Position numbers and translations under genes: made by a program
Assembly: GCF_963678635.1 (NCBI RefSeq)
Contig: NC_087070.1
Coordinates: forward strand, 17,579,318 to 17,643,317
Source: Symsagittifera roscoffensis
Taxonomy: Eukaryota > Xenacoelomorpha > Acoela > Convolutidae
DNA: 64,000 nucleotides
Direction of reading: 5' to 3'
The notes under the pieces: generated by a model
Told to the model about the DNA's origin: nothing
Database searches by the model: none
What the model saw: the letters and a program-made list of their open reading frames with translations, nothing else
Shown: positions 24,470 to 36,200 of the stretch, in pieces
Position numbering within the stretch: the first letter of the stretch is position 1
How the letters are laid out: the number at the start of each line of letters is the position of its first letter

Positions 24470-24484
24470 TGGCGCTCCTGGGTG
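24470..24484 (+). promoter_or_regulatory. Candidate tRNA primer-binding site
   Basis: TGGCGCTCCTGGGTG starts with the TGG that pairs with a tRNA CCA end. It lies 12 nt after the 5' LTR, farther than usual. I could not match it to a specific tRNA, and a non-tRNA priming scheme is possible. Confidence 0.4.
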
Positions 24485-25019
24485 TTATTCTTTCGTAACA
24501 TCATGACCGGCGGAACCGTTAACGAGCACTCCGCGCCGAGCGGATGCTCACATTAACGCCCTTAATAGGCCTAAACTGCCGGGGCGGAAGGGTAGTTCGG
24601 AACGCGGAAGCCTTCCGGATTGCCGTGAATAGTTTTTTAACCTAGTTAAGACCGAAAATTCATGAACCAGGAAGGGTGGGGGGAATCGCGAACCCCTCGT
24701 CCCCTGAGTGGTTTGTGACCAAAAACATTTAAAGATATAAGTAAAACCAAACAAAAAGTAGTATAGTACCCAAGAAAAACAAAAAACATAAAAATTTACC
24801 GAAAAAACCAAAAACAGTAAAAAAGTAGAAAATCAGTAGAAATCATCCCCCCAGACAAGATGTGATTCAACCCCCCCGTTTGTTGTTGATAGATATATTG
24901 TTGTTACAGGCATTTATATCAGTCAGGATCGTTACGATCAATTTTGAGGCCCGTTTGTGAGGCTTGTACTGTAGGGTTATTTGAGCATTTAAGCACGTTA
25001 ATGTTAAATTGCGCTCAAT

Positions 25020-26463
25020 CCGGAAGGGTCAGCTGATTTGCGCTCAATTCGGAAGGGTCTTGGGTGAAGACCGATCCGGCAAGCAGTTCAAGGAGCAACA
25101 AGAAGGGGCTCAACGGCAACAACAATCGACTGTTGGGTATCGTTAACAAGTTTTGTATCCCTTTTGGTACAAAAAGTAAGATAGTAATCTGTGGGGGGCT
25201 CGACAGTGCTGCACTGTAGTGACCCTTCACCGAACTGCGAATATCCGAGTTAAGCACCTTAATTCGGATATTAAACAAACCCGGAGGGGTATAGTATTAC
25301 TAATATTATTACTTATATAGAACCGGTTAAGTTTAGTTCGGAAGTGGTTGGAACTATTTTGGTACCAAAAACCAAATTTTCGTGATTTTTGAGAAAACGG
25401 AACACTATAAATTCAGAAAACTTTTTGAAATTTTTGAGTTAGGACAGTAAAAATAGTTGTTCGGACAACGTCCACTAGTGAATCTACGAGTTTTAAAACC
25501 CGCTACCCGAAAGCTTTCCGGGTTGCAGAGAAATCGAACATAACGTGTTTGATTTGGTGGATTCATCAATCCGGAGGGGTCCAGGTAGCATAGTTTTTCG
25601 CAAATTTTTTCTACAAAAGCATTTTAGATCGGGTCTTTTGCATTGAAGTAGAAGAGTATAGGCCTTCTGAGCTCGGATCAATAATTTTCAGGTCGAAAGG
25701 ACCAGATTTGCGGAAAAAGTTAGGCGGAACCTATAAGAGAGAAAATTTTTGAGTTTGGAAGAAAGACGTTTTAGTTAATAACTTTGGAACTACTGAGCAT
25801 ATCGAGTTGATCTTGGTACCAATAGATCAAAAATTAGCAGAACTTACTAGTAGGAAAGAGAATTACTCGAAAAAGCGAGCGAGAAAATTTTTTGAGATTG
25901 TTTTTAGCAAATTACACAAATCCGGAGGGGTACACCCTTCACGTTTTATAAATTTTTCTAAAAAACCCTTATACCCCTACCAAAAGTTGATAGCGATTGA
26001 ACTAAGTAACTTAAGACAGTTCTAGACAAAAAGGGAGGGCTGAAGGCACAAGACAACCATAATACAGTCGAAATTAGGCAAGTGATAAGACCCTTCACCG
26101 TTAGTGTGAATTGTCAAATAAGTGCCTTAACTTCAACCCGGAGGGGTCTAGGAAAGGAACCTATACCCTTCCCAGTTAATTCAAACAGCATAAAAGCAAC
26201 GCAGAACGTATCCGGAGGGGTATAAGCTGAAATTAAGAAAACTACGGAAAGCTACTTTGACAGAGCTAAGGGCTCCCAATCCGGAGGGGTCGAAATTTTT
26301 CAAAGTCAGAGGGGTCCGAATCCGGAGGGGTCTACTTTCCACAAAACCGGAGGGGTCCGAATCCGGAAGGGTCTTATAGTTGCTAATTCGGAGGGGTCCA
26401 AATCCGGAGGGGTCCATATTCTGACAGTCCGGAAGGGTCCTATTTGTGCCAATCCGGAGGGGT
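25020..26463 (+). repeat. Dispersed CCGGA(A/G)GGGT motifs in the leader
   Basis: At least 15 copies start at 25020, 25049, 25281, 25571, 25922, 26138, 26212, 26281, 26322, 26347, 26363, 26388, 26404, 26429 and 26454; 25049 and 26388 have TCGG in place of CCGG. Several are preceded by ACCCTTC-type arms (25222, 26090, 26165) that can pair with GAGGGGT, using one U-G wobble, to form stem-loops in the sense RNA. The unit at 25221-25290 also has an inner GAATATCCGA / TTCGGATATT stem. Confidence 0.85.
26281..26463 (+). repeat. Regular 25/16-bp array of the leader motif
   Basis: Motif starts at 26281, 26306 (8/10 match), 26322, 26347, 26363, 26388, 26404, 26429 and 26454 give spacings 25, 16, 25, 16, 25, 16, 25, 25. 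This is a roughly 41-bp unit with two motif copies, repeated four times, with diverged sequence between motifs. Confidence 0.8.
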
Positions 26464-27242
26464 ATCATTTTATTAAGGACTTAGGTAAACGAAAGAAAGA
26501 CTAAAAAGCGAGAGGTATTAGGTTAATAATACACAGGCTAGGTATCAGTGACTGCACTGGTAACTTGCCTCTCAAAAAGAACCAGACTAATACAAAACAG
26601 GTCCGAACTCGGATATTCGCGACACTAAGTCTAAATTAAAAAGAGCGTGACTCATTGGTGTGGATTGAAACATAATACGTTTTTGGGAAAAGTGACCGCC
26701 CTGAGGATTTTAATAGGTCTAGCTCGGGCAGTCCGAAGGCAGATAGGTAACACAGTACTCGGTGGGTGCAATAGACGCCCACTTGAGAAAATTACTGCCT
26801 TCAAAGTTTTGTCTGTTTGGTGCAGCACCAAGCAGGGAAAGCTTTTTCTTTAAAAAGACAGGTTCGACTATTGTACTGCGACCGACTAAGAGTACAAGAC
26901 GCATACGTTTTTTTTTATATATACATTCATATTGTGTCAATATATATTTTTTGTTTTTGATTTTAAATCAACCTAAACTGTGCTTGATTGGGTAGTGACT
27001 ACACTATCTTTTAAATTGACTGATAACATCATATTGTCCTAGTTTCCAGAGCTTTGGACCGATAATCGGCTAGTGTGAATAAATTTTATACAAACTGTAC
27101 TCTGACACATACAGGGATTCGTGGTCACTATTTAATAGAATCTGGTGAAATTTATTGTGTTGTGTCATTATTATTGTTAATAAAACTATAAGGTCTCTTG
27201 CAATTGAGTCAAGAGTAGGCATAGGAAAGTGACAAATAAAGA

Positions 27243-30200
27243 ATGAGTTTAGACAAGTCAAGGATACCAAAACGAGGTAATAGCTCTAGGAAATTCATAC
27301 CTGAAAAGCAGAGAAAAACGATGACCGATCCTTTTGTGGATTGGATCAAGCGATCCCGGTCCGATAAGGAAGAGACGGTTTCAGGCAGAATGGTTGAAAC
27401 GAGAAGTCAGAAGACCTCAGAAGAGCGAAGAGAACTGTTGGAAGTGGAGGTCAATACGGACCATACCATGAATGGCAACCAGGAAGTAAATGAACTGGAA
27501 GGGAGAGGCAGAAGGCTGGCGAGTGAATCTACCCCGGTAGAACAAGGCCACGATTTTGCCACTTCCACCGGGACATTGGATCGAGAGGAGATGTCGGAAC
27601 TGTCCGACATCTCAACTGAAGTAACGGCAACTAGAAGATCTCCGACAGACAACACTATGATGGCAAGCGGAACTGGAAAACAAACAACCTCATCATCGTT
27701 CTCAGAAAGAATGAAGAACACCTTCGGAAACATCTTTCCATTCAGCATGGGAGGAGGAGCAGGAAACGATGGGGAGTCCCAGGAGGAAGAGGATGAAGAG
27801 GAGCAAGGGGACTTTGGATCTCAAGTCAGTCTCAATATCTCGATCCAGGAGAGTGAGGCACACGTCGGAAGAGAGACTGGAACCATGGATAAATTTGGTG
27901 TAGTGACAACGATAAGCAAAGAGGCAAACACACCGGGCCAGTCCAAGGACTTCGCGATTAGGACAAGTTCGGAGCCACAACCTGAAGAGAGTAGAACCAG
28001 AGGGCTTGGCAACGCGTTAGCGGATCCTGAAATAGATAATGATAAAACGTCAAGACAGAGAGTCAAGGCCCGGATCTCTACCAGCACGAAGCTACCTGGG
28101 ACCGACAGAGTTACACCACCACTAGTGACGCCACTCATGGATAACGGGGCAGCACTAGAGGAAGCCTTAAACAACATAGTGGGCAGTTTAGGAGAACAAA
28201 ATGAACAGATGTCGATAAGGATGAGTGAACTGGAAAGAGCAGTTCACATTGAAAGAGAAAGTCTGCGGGAAGAAATAAACCGCAACAGACAAGAAGTTGG
28301 CAGAAGCGAAAAACGCTTGAAAGAAAGAACGGACGAACATATGACGAGGAACTTGTCGCGAATGACAAGAGAGGCGGAACAGAGGGAGTTACGCTTAAGA
28401 GCCGACATGGAGAAGTTAAGAATTCAGCAAGAGCAGTCTCTTGGGTCTCTTGACACAAAGATAGACGCGATGATGGAGAGGCGAACGCAGGCTATCATGG
28501 ATAGGTTGGACGGGCTACTAAGCAGCAAGAGTGGACCAAAAGAAGGAGAGCCGAACTCGGGAGGTCCCAGCAGGGAACCGAGGGTGAACTTCAATGAACA
28601 TCAAAGGAGGAAGACAAATGGATCCACTAGAGGCAGGGGCAGTTCATCAGGCTATGCCACAAGGGGTAATACAGCATGGGGCCCGAACAGTAGAGCAAGT
28701 TCAACGGGGAACAGACAAACCTCGAACGAACGACCAACGAAAAGCACACATGCGACCGGGAGAAGCGATTCTGGCAACATGGGGCATACAAGCCCGAGGA
28801 GGAGTCACATTGTCCAAGCGGGAAACGCTCATGGTGATTCGGATTGCAGGGATGCACCGCACACAGAGCCTTCGACAAGGTGTGAGGACACTCAGGCGGG
28901 ACACTCAAGGGATGCTACGGCAATGGCCACAGCATTTGAACCCCTGAACAGGTCTTTGGAGACATTCCTGACGAGGTTATCTAGAACCAATGAACGCAGT
29001 GAGAAGTCCAGAAGAGTCTTTAAGAAGCCAAGATGCTACAAAGACGAATCTGATGGCTGTATTGATACCTGGATAGAGGTAATGAAGCTGCATTTCGAGG
29101 AAGAGGACTTGTCGGAGAGACAGGAATGCAGCGCGCTCACCAGCAACTTAGAAGGGACAGCCCTGAACTGTGTCATGGCTAAGAAACAGTATCAACGTGA
29201 CACTGCTGAGAAAATCTTCGAAATCTTGTTAAACCGTTTCGGATCAGGGGTGCAGGGGCACCAGGCGATGATGCGCTTCGAGAAACGGAGGCAACGAGAA
29301 GATGAAACAATAGACAAGTTTCTCGATGATTTGGAAATGCTGAGAAGACGCAGCCAACCGGATGAGTCAAACCGAAGGATGAACCTGGCCGTAGCCTCAA
29401 AATTCATCGATGGTGTGAAAAATGACGAACTTCGTACGATGCTAGCAACGCATTACACACCACTATCAACTAATGCGCCAACACCGGAGGAGTTGAGGCT
29501 CAAATCAAAAGAGTATCTTTTGTTGAAACCTCCTTCGAGATCTGGATATTACAAGAACAATTATGGCAATTTTAACAACGGACCAGCTAACCAAGGGAAC
29601 AATTGGTACAAACCGAGGGATGATATGGACAAGAGACGTTCTTGTGCTAATTGCAGTTCAACAGACCATCATGTGTCAGCATGCCCAGCTTACAAACAAG
29701 GCATGAAAGCAATAGGCTTTAGCCTCGAGGACGAAGATGCGTCAGAGTTGGATCATGAGGATTTCATGAGAGGAGTAATTGCGAAATTTGGCCCGAGGTG
29801 TTTCTTTTGTAACTTGGAAGGTCATTTTAAATCAGATTGTCCGCAATTCTGGGATGCAGTGGCAGACATCAAGCATCCAAGGCATGAAGAAGCTTTGTCA
29901 GGAGTGAAAGCAAGCAAGGCTCGACTTTTGAGCGAAGCAGAGGCACGCAGGAAGGACAAACCTCAAGAGCTGGCGGCAAAGAAAATGCAAGCAGTAACAG
30001 AAGAAGCACGTGAACCGGAACCAGCAACTGCGGCCGATGACTTCAAGATCGATTATAAGGCAGCCGCAAAGGATGCTCTAAATAGAGTACAGCAGGAATT
30101 GGTGACGAAAGAGATCGAACAAAAAGTGAAACTTGAACTGGAAAAAGAAAAGCTTCAGGAGCAACTGAATACCTTCGAGGCAATGGAGTTCGAGGAGACG

Positions 30201-33200
30201 AAAACACCAAGCAGTTTAGATATGAAACTTAAAGTGATCTCCGGTAAGAGGTTCGGCATGGCGCCGCAGGGAAAGAAGATACAGTCGATAATCTCAGTGG
30301 CTGGACACCAGGTAATAAGAAATTTGAGTGAACCATCAGAGTTCACTTTAATGCATTTGGACACATATGCAGATTATCTGAGGCAGGTGGAGCCACGCAC
30401 TGAGTCGAGAGCTGTGCGAGCACTACTAACGACGGGTGGCCTTCGCATGAAGAAACTTCATGGACGCTACTTGGAGGTCTATGGGCCGTATCAAATAATG
30501 CTGAACGTGGATGGAATCAGCATCTACACCAGGACTTATATAACAACAGATGATGACCAAATGGGGCAGATCTATTTGGGTGAAGAGGAACTCAAAGTCC
30601 GCAGGATAGGCCATGACGCCATGATGGAACAAGACGCGGTACATATTGGATATGAAGCAGATGTGACAGCACACCTGCTTGACACCAACGGAACAAAAAT
30701 CGGAGTCACAGGGCTTCTGGACACAGGCGCGGTGGTGAGTGTGATGCCGATAAAAACCTGGGAGAGAATGGGCTTCACGCGGGAAGATCTGATTCCTACG
30801 AATCTCCGACTAGCCGCTGCAAATCGAGGAGCTATCTACGTAGCCGGAAGAACACCGGTGACGGTCCTTCACATGGGAGGACGGAACCTTTGGATGAGCT
30901 TCCTGGTGGTAGAGAATCTGGACGACGCCGACCAATTCATCTTGGGCAGAGATTTTGTCAGGAACTTTGACGTGATGATTGACTTGAACAACGGTCTAAT
31001 ACGGATTAGAAACTCGGACCGAAAGTATGTTAAGAGACCAATTAATAGGATAATAACAGACCAGAATAAGGTACCAGTTTTTTTAGATAGAAAAGTAAAA
31101 TTACAACCAGGACAAGCTGTAGTAGCAATTTTTAGAATGAGAAATTTAAATTCGTTGAGTGATAGCAAACAGGTTTGCTTAGTACCGAATCCAAATAGTC
31201 AGAGTTCGGTGATTTTAGGCCGGAGCTTCTCGGTAACGCGAAACGGACTGTGTGTCAGTGTGTTGTTGAACACACTGGACACCACGGTTTCAATCCAGCG
31301 TGGAAAGAAGCTTGGCTACGCCTTGCCGATGAGGACCGACTATGAGGAGACAGAAAACTCGAAGAAATATAGTGTGAAAGACTGTCCTTATCATGCAAAT
31401 AAAGATAAAATTTTAAAGAGGATTGATGAATTAAAATCTATTCGTAAATTGTTTTCAATGAAATCCGAAACGGAGGACGGCTTATCAAGCTGCTCGAATT
31501 TTCCGGAACGCCCCTCGTCATATGAACTAGATTCTGACAAACCGGTTTTGCCAGAAATAGAACACTTAAAAGGAAAAATAGGTGAGGGAGATTTTGAAAA
31601 ATTGCGGGACCTCCCTGATCGGAACGCCGAAGTATTTTCAAAACATAAGGCGGACATCGGTTGCTGTAATTTCGTCGAACACGAAATCGAACTAGAAGAG
31701 GGCGCCGTTCCCCATAGGGAAGGCGCAAGGCGAATGACGCCACATAAATCGGAAGCGTGCCGAGCGGAAATAGAAATGTTGCTTGAATACGACATGATAG
31801 AACCCTCGAAATCACCATGGGCTTGCGGAGTAGTAATGGCGAAAAAGAAAGGGGGGCAGCTTAGATTTTGTTGCGACTTTCGTTACTTGAACGCGGTAAC
31901 GATTAAAGATGCGTACCCGATACCGCGAATAGACGAGAGCCTATCCAAACTTGGTGATGCAAAGTTCTTCACCACATTGGACTTGGGTTCTGCCTTCTGG
32001 CAGGTTCCTCTGCGAAAGAAGGACAGGGAGAAAACCGGATTCGCGTGCGAATTGGGGTTGTACCAGTGGAAGAGGATGCCCTTCGGCTTGTGCAATGCAA
32101 CAGCAACTTTTCAAAGGCTGATGGCTCAGGCTTTGACAGGAGTGACCAAAAAGTACGGGAATCTCTTGATGTGCTACGTGGATGACGTAGTCATAGCGAC
32201 ACCAACCCTGGAGGATCACATTGATCGACTCGATGAGGTCTTCGGATGTATGAAAAGAGCAGGCTTGAAATGCAAACCATCGAAATGTGAAATCCTTAGG
32301 GATTCGATCAAGTACCTGGGAAGAATGGTGGACCGGCATGGTGTGAGGCCAGATCCAGAAGCAGTAGAGGCTGTGCTGACATGGAAAGCTCCTAGAACGG
32401 ACACACAGCTCATGAGCTTCCTAGGGTTTGCCAATTACTACCGAGAATTCATAAAAGGATACGCGGACAAGGTGTACCCGATGCAGAAGCTGATGCGCAA
32501 CAAAGGGAAAAAGTTCGAATGGAACGATGAGGCACAAGTTGCTTTCGAGAACATAAAGCGGGAACTGTGCGAAGCGCCAGTGCTGGGCATGCCTACAGAA
32601 AAGGGCATGTATGTTCTTGACACAGACGCATCGGTGGTAGCCATCTCAGGAATATTGCATCAAGAGCAAGAATGGAACGGAAGAACAGTCCTCCGTCCCA
32701 TTGCATACGGTAGCAAAGTCTTGAGTGACACAGAGATGAAATATGGCGCACCAAAAGCAGAAATGTTTGCAGTAGTTACCTTCGTGGAGAAGTACCGTGC
32801 ATACTTGGGGAGCGCACCCTTCAAGTTACGCGTGGACAACAGAGCGTTATCCTGGTTGAAGACCTACTCGATGGATCAGAGTTATATTGGTAGATGGATA
32901 GTAATACTGGATGGCTACCATATGATAATCGAACACAGGATGCGTGATAAACATCAGAATGCTGACAGTCTCAGCAAGAAAACTGAGTTCTATGAAAGAT
33001 TGGAGCAGAAGCAGGCCAATCAGGCGGAAGTAAAGGAGGGATTCTCGTTTCTGGACAAAGAAACTTATGAAGCGCTTCCCTTAACGAGATGGTTGGATAA
33101 GTCTGGACATCCAATTCCGGGGCATCCTGGGTTACCTGTAGAGAAAGCAGCCGAGATAAAGATCCTGTCAAGGGAGGACCCGGTCCCCTTGGATTTGTTG

Positions 33201-36200
33201 CTGCGCTCGAACCTGGTACAGCAAGAACTCTCTCGCATGAATATAAACAGCCTCTCATTATTGGATAAAACGGTGCAAGTCACACCACAAGTGATGCGGA
33301 TACTGGGTGGATTGTTAGAAAGAGAAGTGACCAGAGATGACCCCGAGTGGACAGCAGCAGTGGCATCGCTAACAGTCAGTGAGAAAGTGAAGATCATGCC
33401 GTCCAGACAACAGCACGAAGAGAACAAGAGGGATTGTAGGACAATAGTTCAGCAACTAGTATCCTCAATACCCCAAGAGATTTTAACCAGTACTTCTTAC
33501 GGACAGAAAGGACGGGAGAGCGGCAAGCAAAAGAAAACTGTCACCTTTGTAGACCGGGATAAAGAGGGTGGAGTTGTAAAACAAAATCTGCTGCAAGACT
33601 ATTTGTCCGGGGAGAAGGATAAGGAGAAAAACCAGCGATCACAAGATCAACACCCGGGACAAGGAAATTTGTCCGGGGAGTCCGAGATAGACGATGAGAA
33701 ACAGGACCTAGAGAACAAGGTTTTGTCCGGGGAGTTCAGATGGATGCGAAGGAAATACGGACATGATCTGGAGGAGCGTGCAGTCTCCAGCACAACCTCT
33801 TCGACAGATGATGATTCCCGAAACTCAGGAATGGACACCTATTCAGACAGGAACTCGAGTTCAGGATCCGAGCTGTCAGAACTGGCGATACACACGCTAC
33901 TAGTGGAAACTCGGGCGAGAGACCTGGACAGAGAGGTGTACCAGGATACTGACAGTGATCGCTACCTAATACCAAGCGAAAGAGTCTTTGACAACGCAGC
34001 GGATGACTTAGAAACGATAGCGGTATCGAAACGTTCGATAAGCCTGTTGCCGCAGAAAGAGGTAGTCAGGACTGATCTTCAGCCGTTTCAACAAGAAACA
34101 CAACCGTTGGCGAAGATTTGGTGCGTTAAGATGGAAGAAGACACACATCAGCCCAACGAGCTGAACAGTCAGATGAGAGTCATGAAGACGTACTTGAAGG
34201 CGAGATACAGACTCTCGGACCTTCTAAGGGCGCAGAGAAATGATCGCATGACAAGCAACCTAAAAAGGTGGATAGAAAACGGTGCACCTGACAAAGGTGA
34301 CCTGGAAGAAGACAGCTATAGGATCCTGAGACAATACTTCATGCAGAAGGAGGGGAGATTATATCTGAACAAGGACGGGATCGTGGCTTGCAGGAGAAGA
34401 GAAGAAGACAAGGTCTTATACAAATATAACGCGATAGTGTTGCCGCAACTCTATCAGACAGAACTATTATTCAGGTCGCATGATCAGATGGGCCATCAAG
34501 GGATCGACAAAGTGTATCAGAGGATCCTGAAGCGCTTTGAGTGGCCTGGGATGAAAAAGGCATGCGAGAAATGGGTGACAGCATGTCTGTCATGCCAACA
34601 GGTCAAGGATCCTAGGAAGTTGCGATTTCCTTTACAATCAATTGAGTCGTCTGAATTCAACGAGGTGGTGCAGATAGATCACCAGAAGATATGCATGACA
34701 GACAGTGGTTACAACCAAGTCTTGGTCATGATAGATCACTTCACGAAGTATGCAGAGGCCGTGCCCTGCATAACTGCCTCGGCGGAAGAGACATGCGACC
34801 ACCTGATCAATACGTGGATAGCAAGACATGGTTGTCCAATGACGTTTCAATCGGACAATGGAACGGCTTTCGTAGGCGAGCTTACGAAAGAGCTTATGAG
34901 ACGGTCACAAGTCGCTCAGGCTCACTCCACGACATACCATCCTCAGACGAATGGCTTAGTGGAAAGACAGAATAGGACGTTAGTGTCGATGCTGAGGGTA
35001 TATTGTTCCAGGTACATGACCGATTGGGACAGATACCTTCCACAGGTGATGGGAGCTTATAATAGCACGCAACACTCCACCACTGGGGTCAGTCCACACA
35101 TGATGCTGACGGGACACGAGAAGTCTTTACCCTTGACATTCTTCTACCCAGAGTATGAGGGGAAGAAAACATCCCCACAGGTCTACGTGAGGGATGTGAT
35201 CAGACGTCAACAGGAGTTGAACGATCTGTGTAGACGAAATACTCAGCAAGCACAGGCAAGGCAGAGGAAAAGATTCGACAAGAAAGCAGCTGGTGCAAAA
35301 GCCTACTCGGTGGGAGACTACGTATGGGTATTTCAGAACGTTATACCACCGAAAGGAACAAAGAAGCTTCTAAAAAAGTGGAGGGGACCCTTCATGATTA
35401 CGGAGGTGCACCAGGAGGGACGCTTTTATAGACTGAGTACTGGCCGGGCCGCCCACTACGAAAACATCAAGCCACACAATCCATCGACAGAAGACTGGTG
35501 TATACCTGCAGACATGGAAGAAGGGGATTATTTAATGATGGATCCTGTTTGTGAGGTCAATGAAAAGGGCATCAGGGAGAAGAACGATGGAAACGAGGTC
35601 GTAGAGGAAGGTACGGATACACCATTGGACCTGGATCCAAACGAACAGATCGAAGCGGAAGATGAAACCTTACCCTACGCAGAAGAGGATTGGCGGGATC
35701 CCGAACAGACAGAGGTTCCCAAGAACTTGGAACCAGATCTTCCGTTCACGATTCAGACTCGTCAGAAGGACGGGACGAGACAAAGAAAGAATTACAATCC
35801 TTACGGTGACGACTTTGTAGTGGATAGGATAGATCTAAAGAAAATAGTGGAGGAAGTAGTGGGTTTAGAGGAAATAACCGTGTCACAAGACATTGACATA
35901 GTCGATGATCACAACGATGAGTGGGTTGATGACTGGTCGAAACCCGAAGTAGAATTCGACGATGAGCAACAGCAGTCAAATGAACAAGACCTGACGAACC
36001 TGCGCGTCTTAGAGTGGCTGAACGAAATGACATCAGACCCTAAAGAGACCAGCGTTACGATTCAAGACGTAGATCGCGAAAGCGCGAAATACATTGAGAC
36101 CGAACGAGATGATCCTTCCTGGGCTGCCCAGGAAGGACAACTTCTCATTCCAGCTTCTAATCTTGACTTAATACCCGGTATGCGATCGACGGGGACGCCG

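Larger units (their letters stand above)
24485..27242 (+). other. Long untranslated leader of the LTR element
   Basis: About 2.8 kb between the primer site and the polyprotein start without a substantial plus-strand reading frame. It carries the repeated CCGGA(A/G)GGGT motifs (25020-26463). Possible 5' splice sites are seen (for example AA/GTAAGA near 25168 and AG/GTAAAC near 26484), but none is proven. Packaging, dimerisation or translation signals would be expected here. Confidence 0.7.

Noticed and set aside
25020-26463. The evenly spaced leader motifs as a CRISPR-like array
   Set aside because: The repeats are only 10 bp, imperfect, with spacings of 16 and 25 bp, and lie inside an animal retrotransposon leader.
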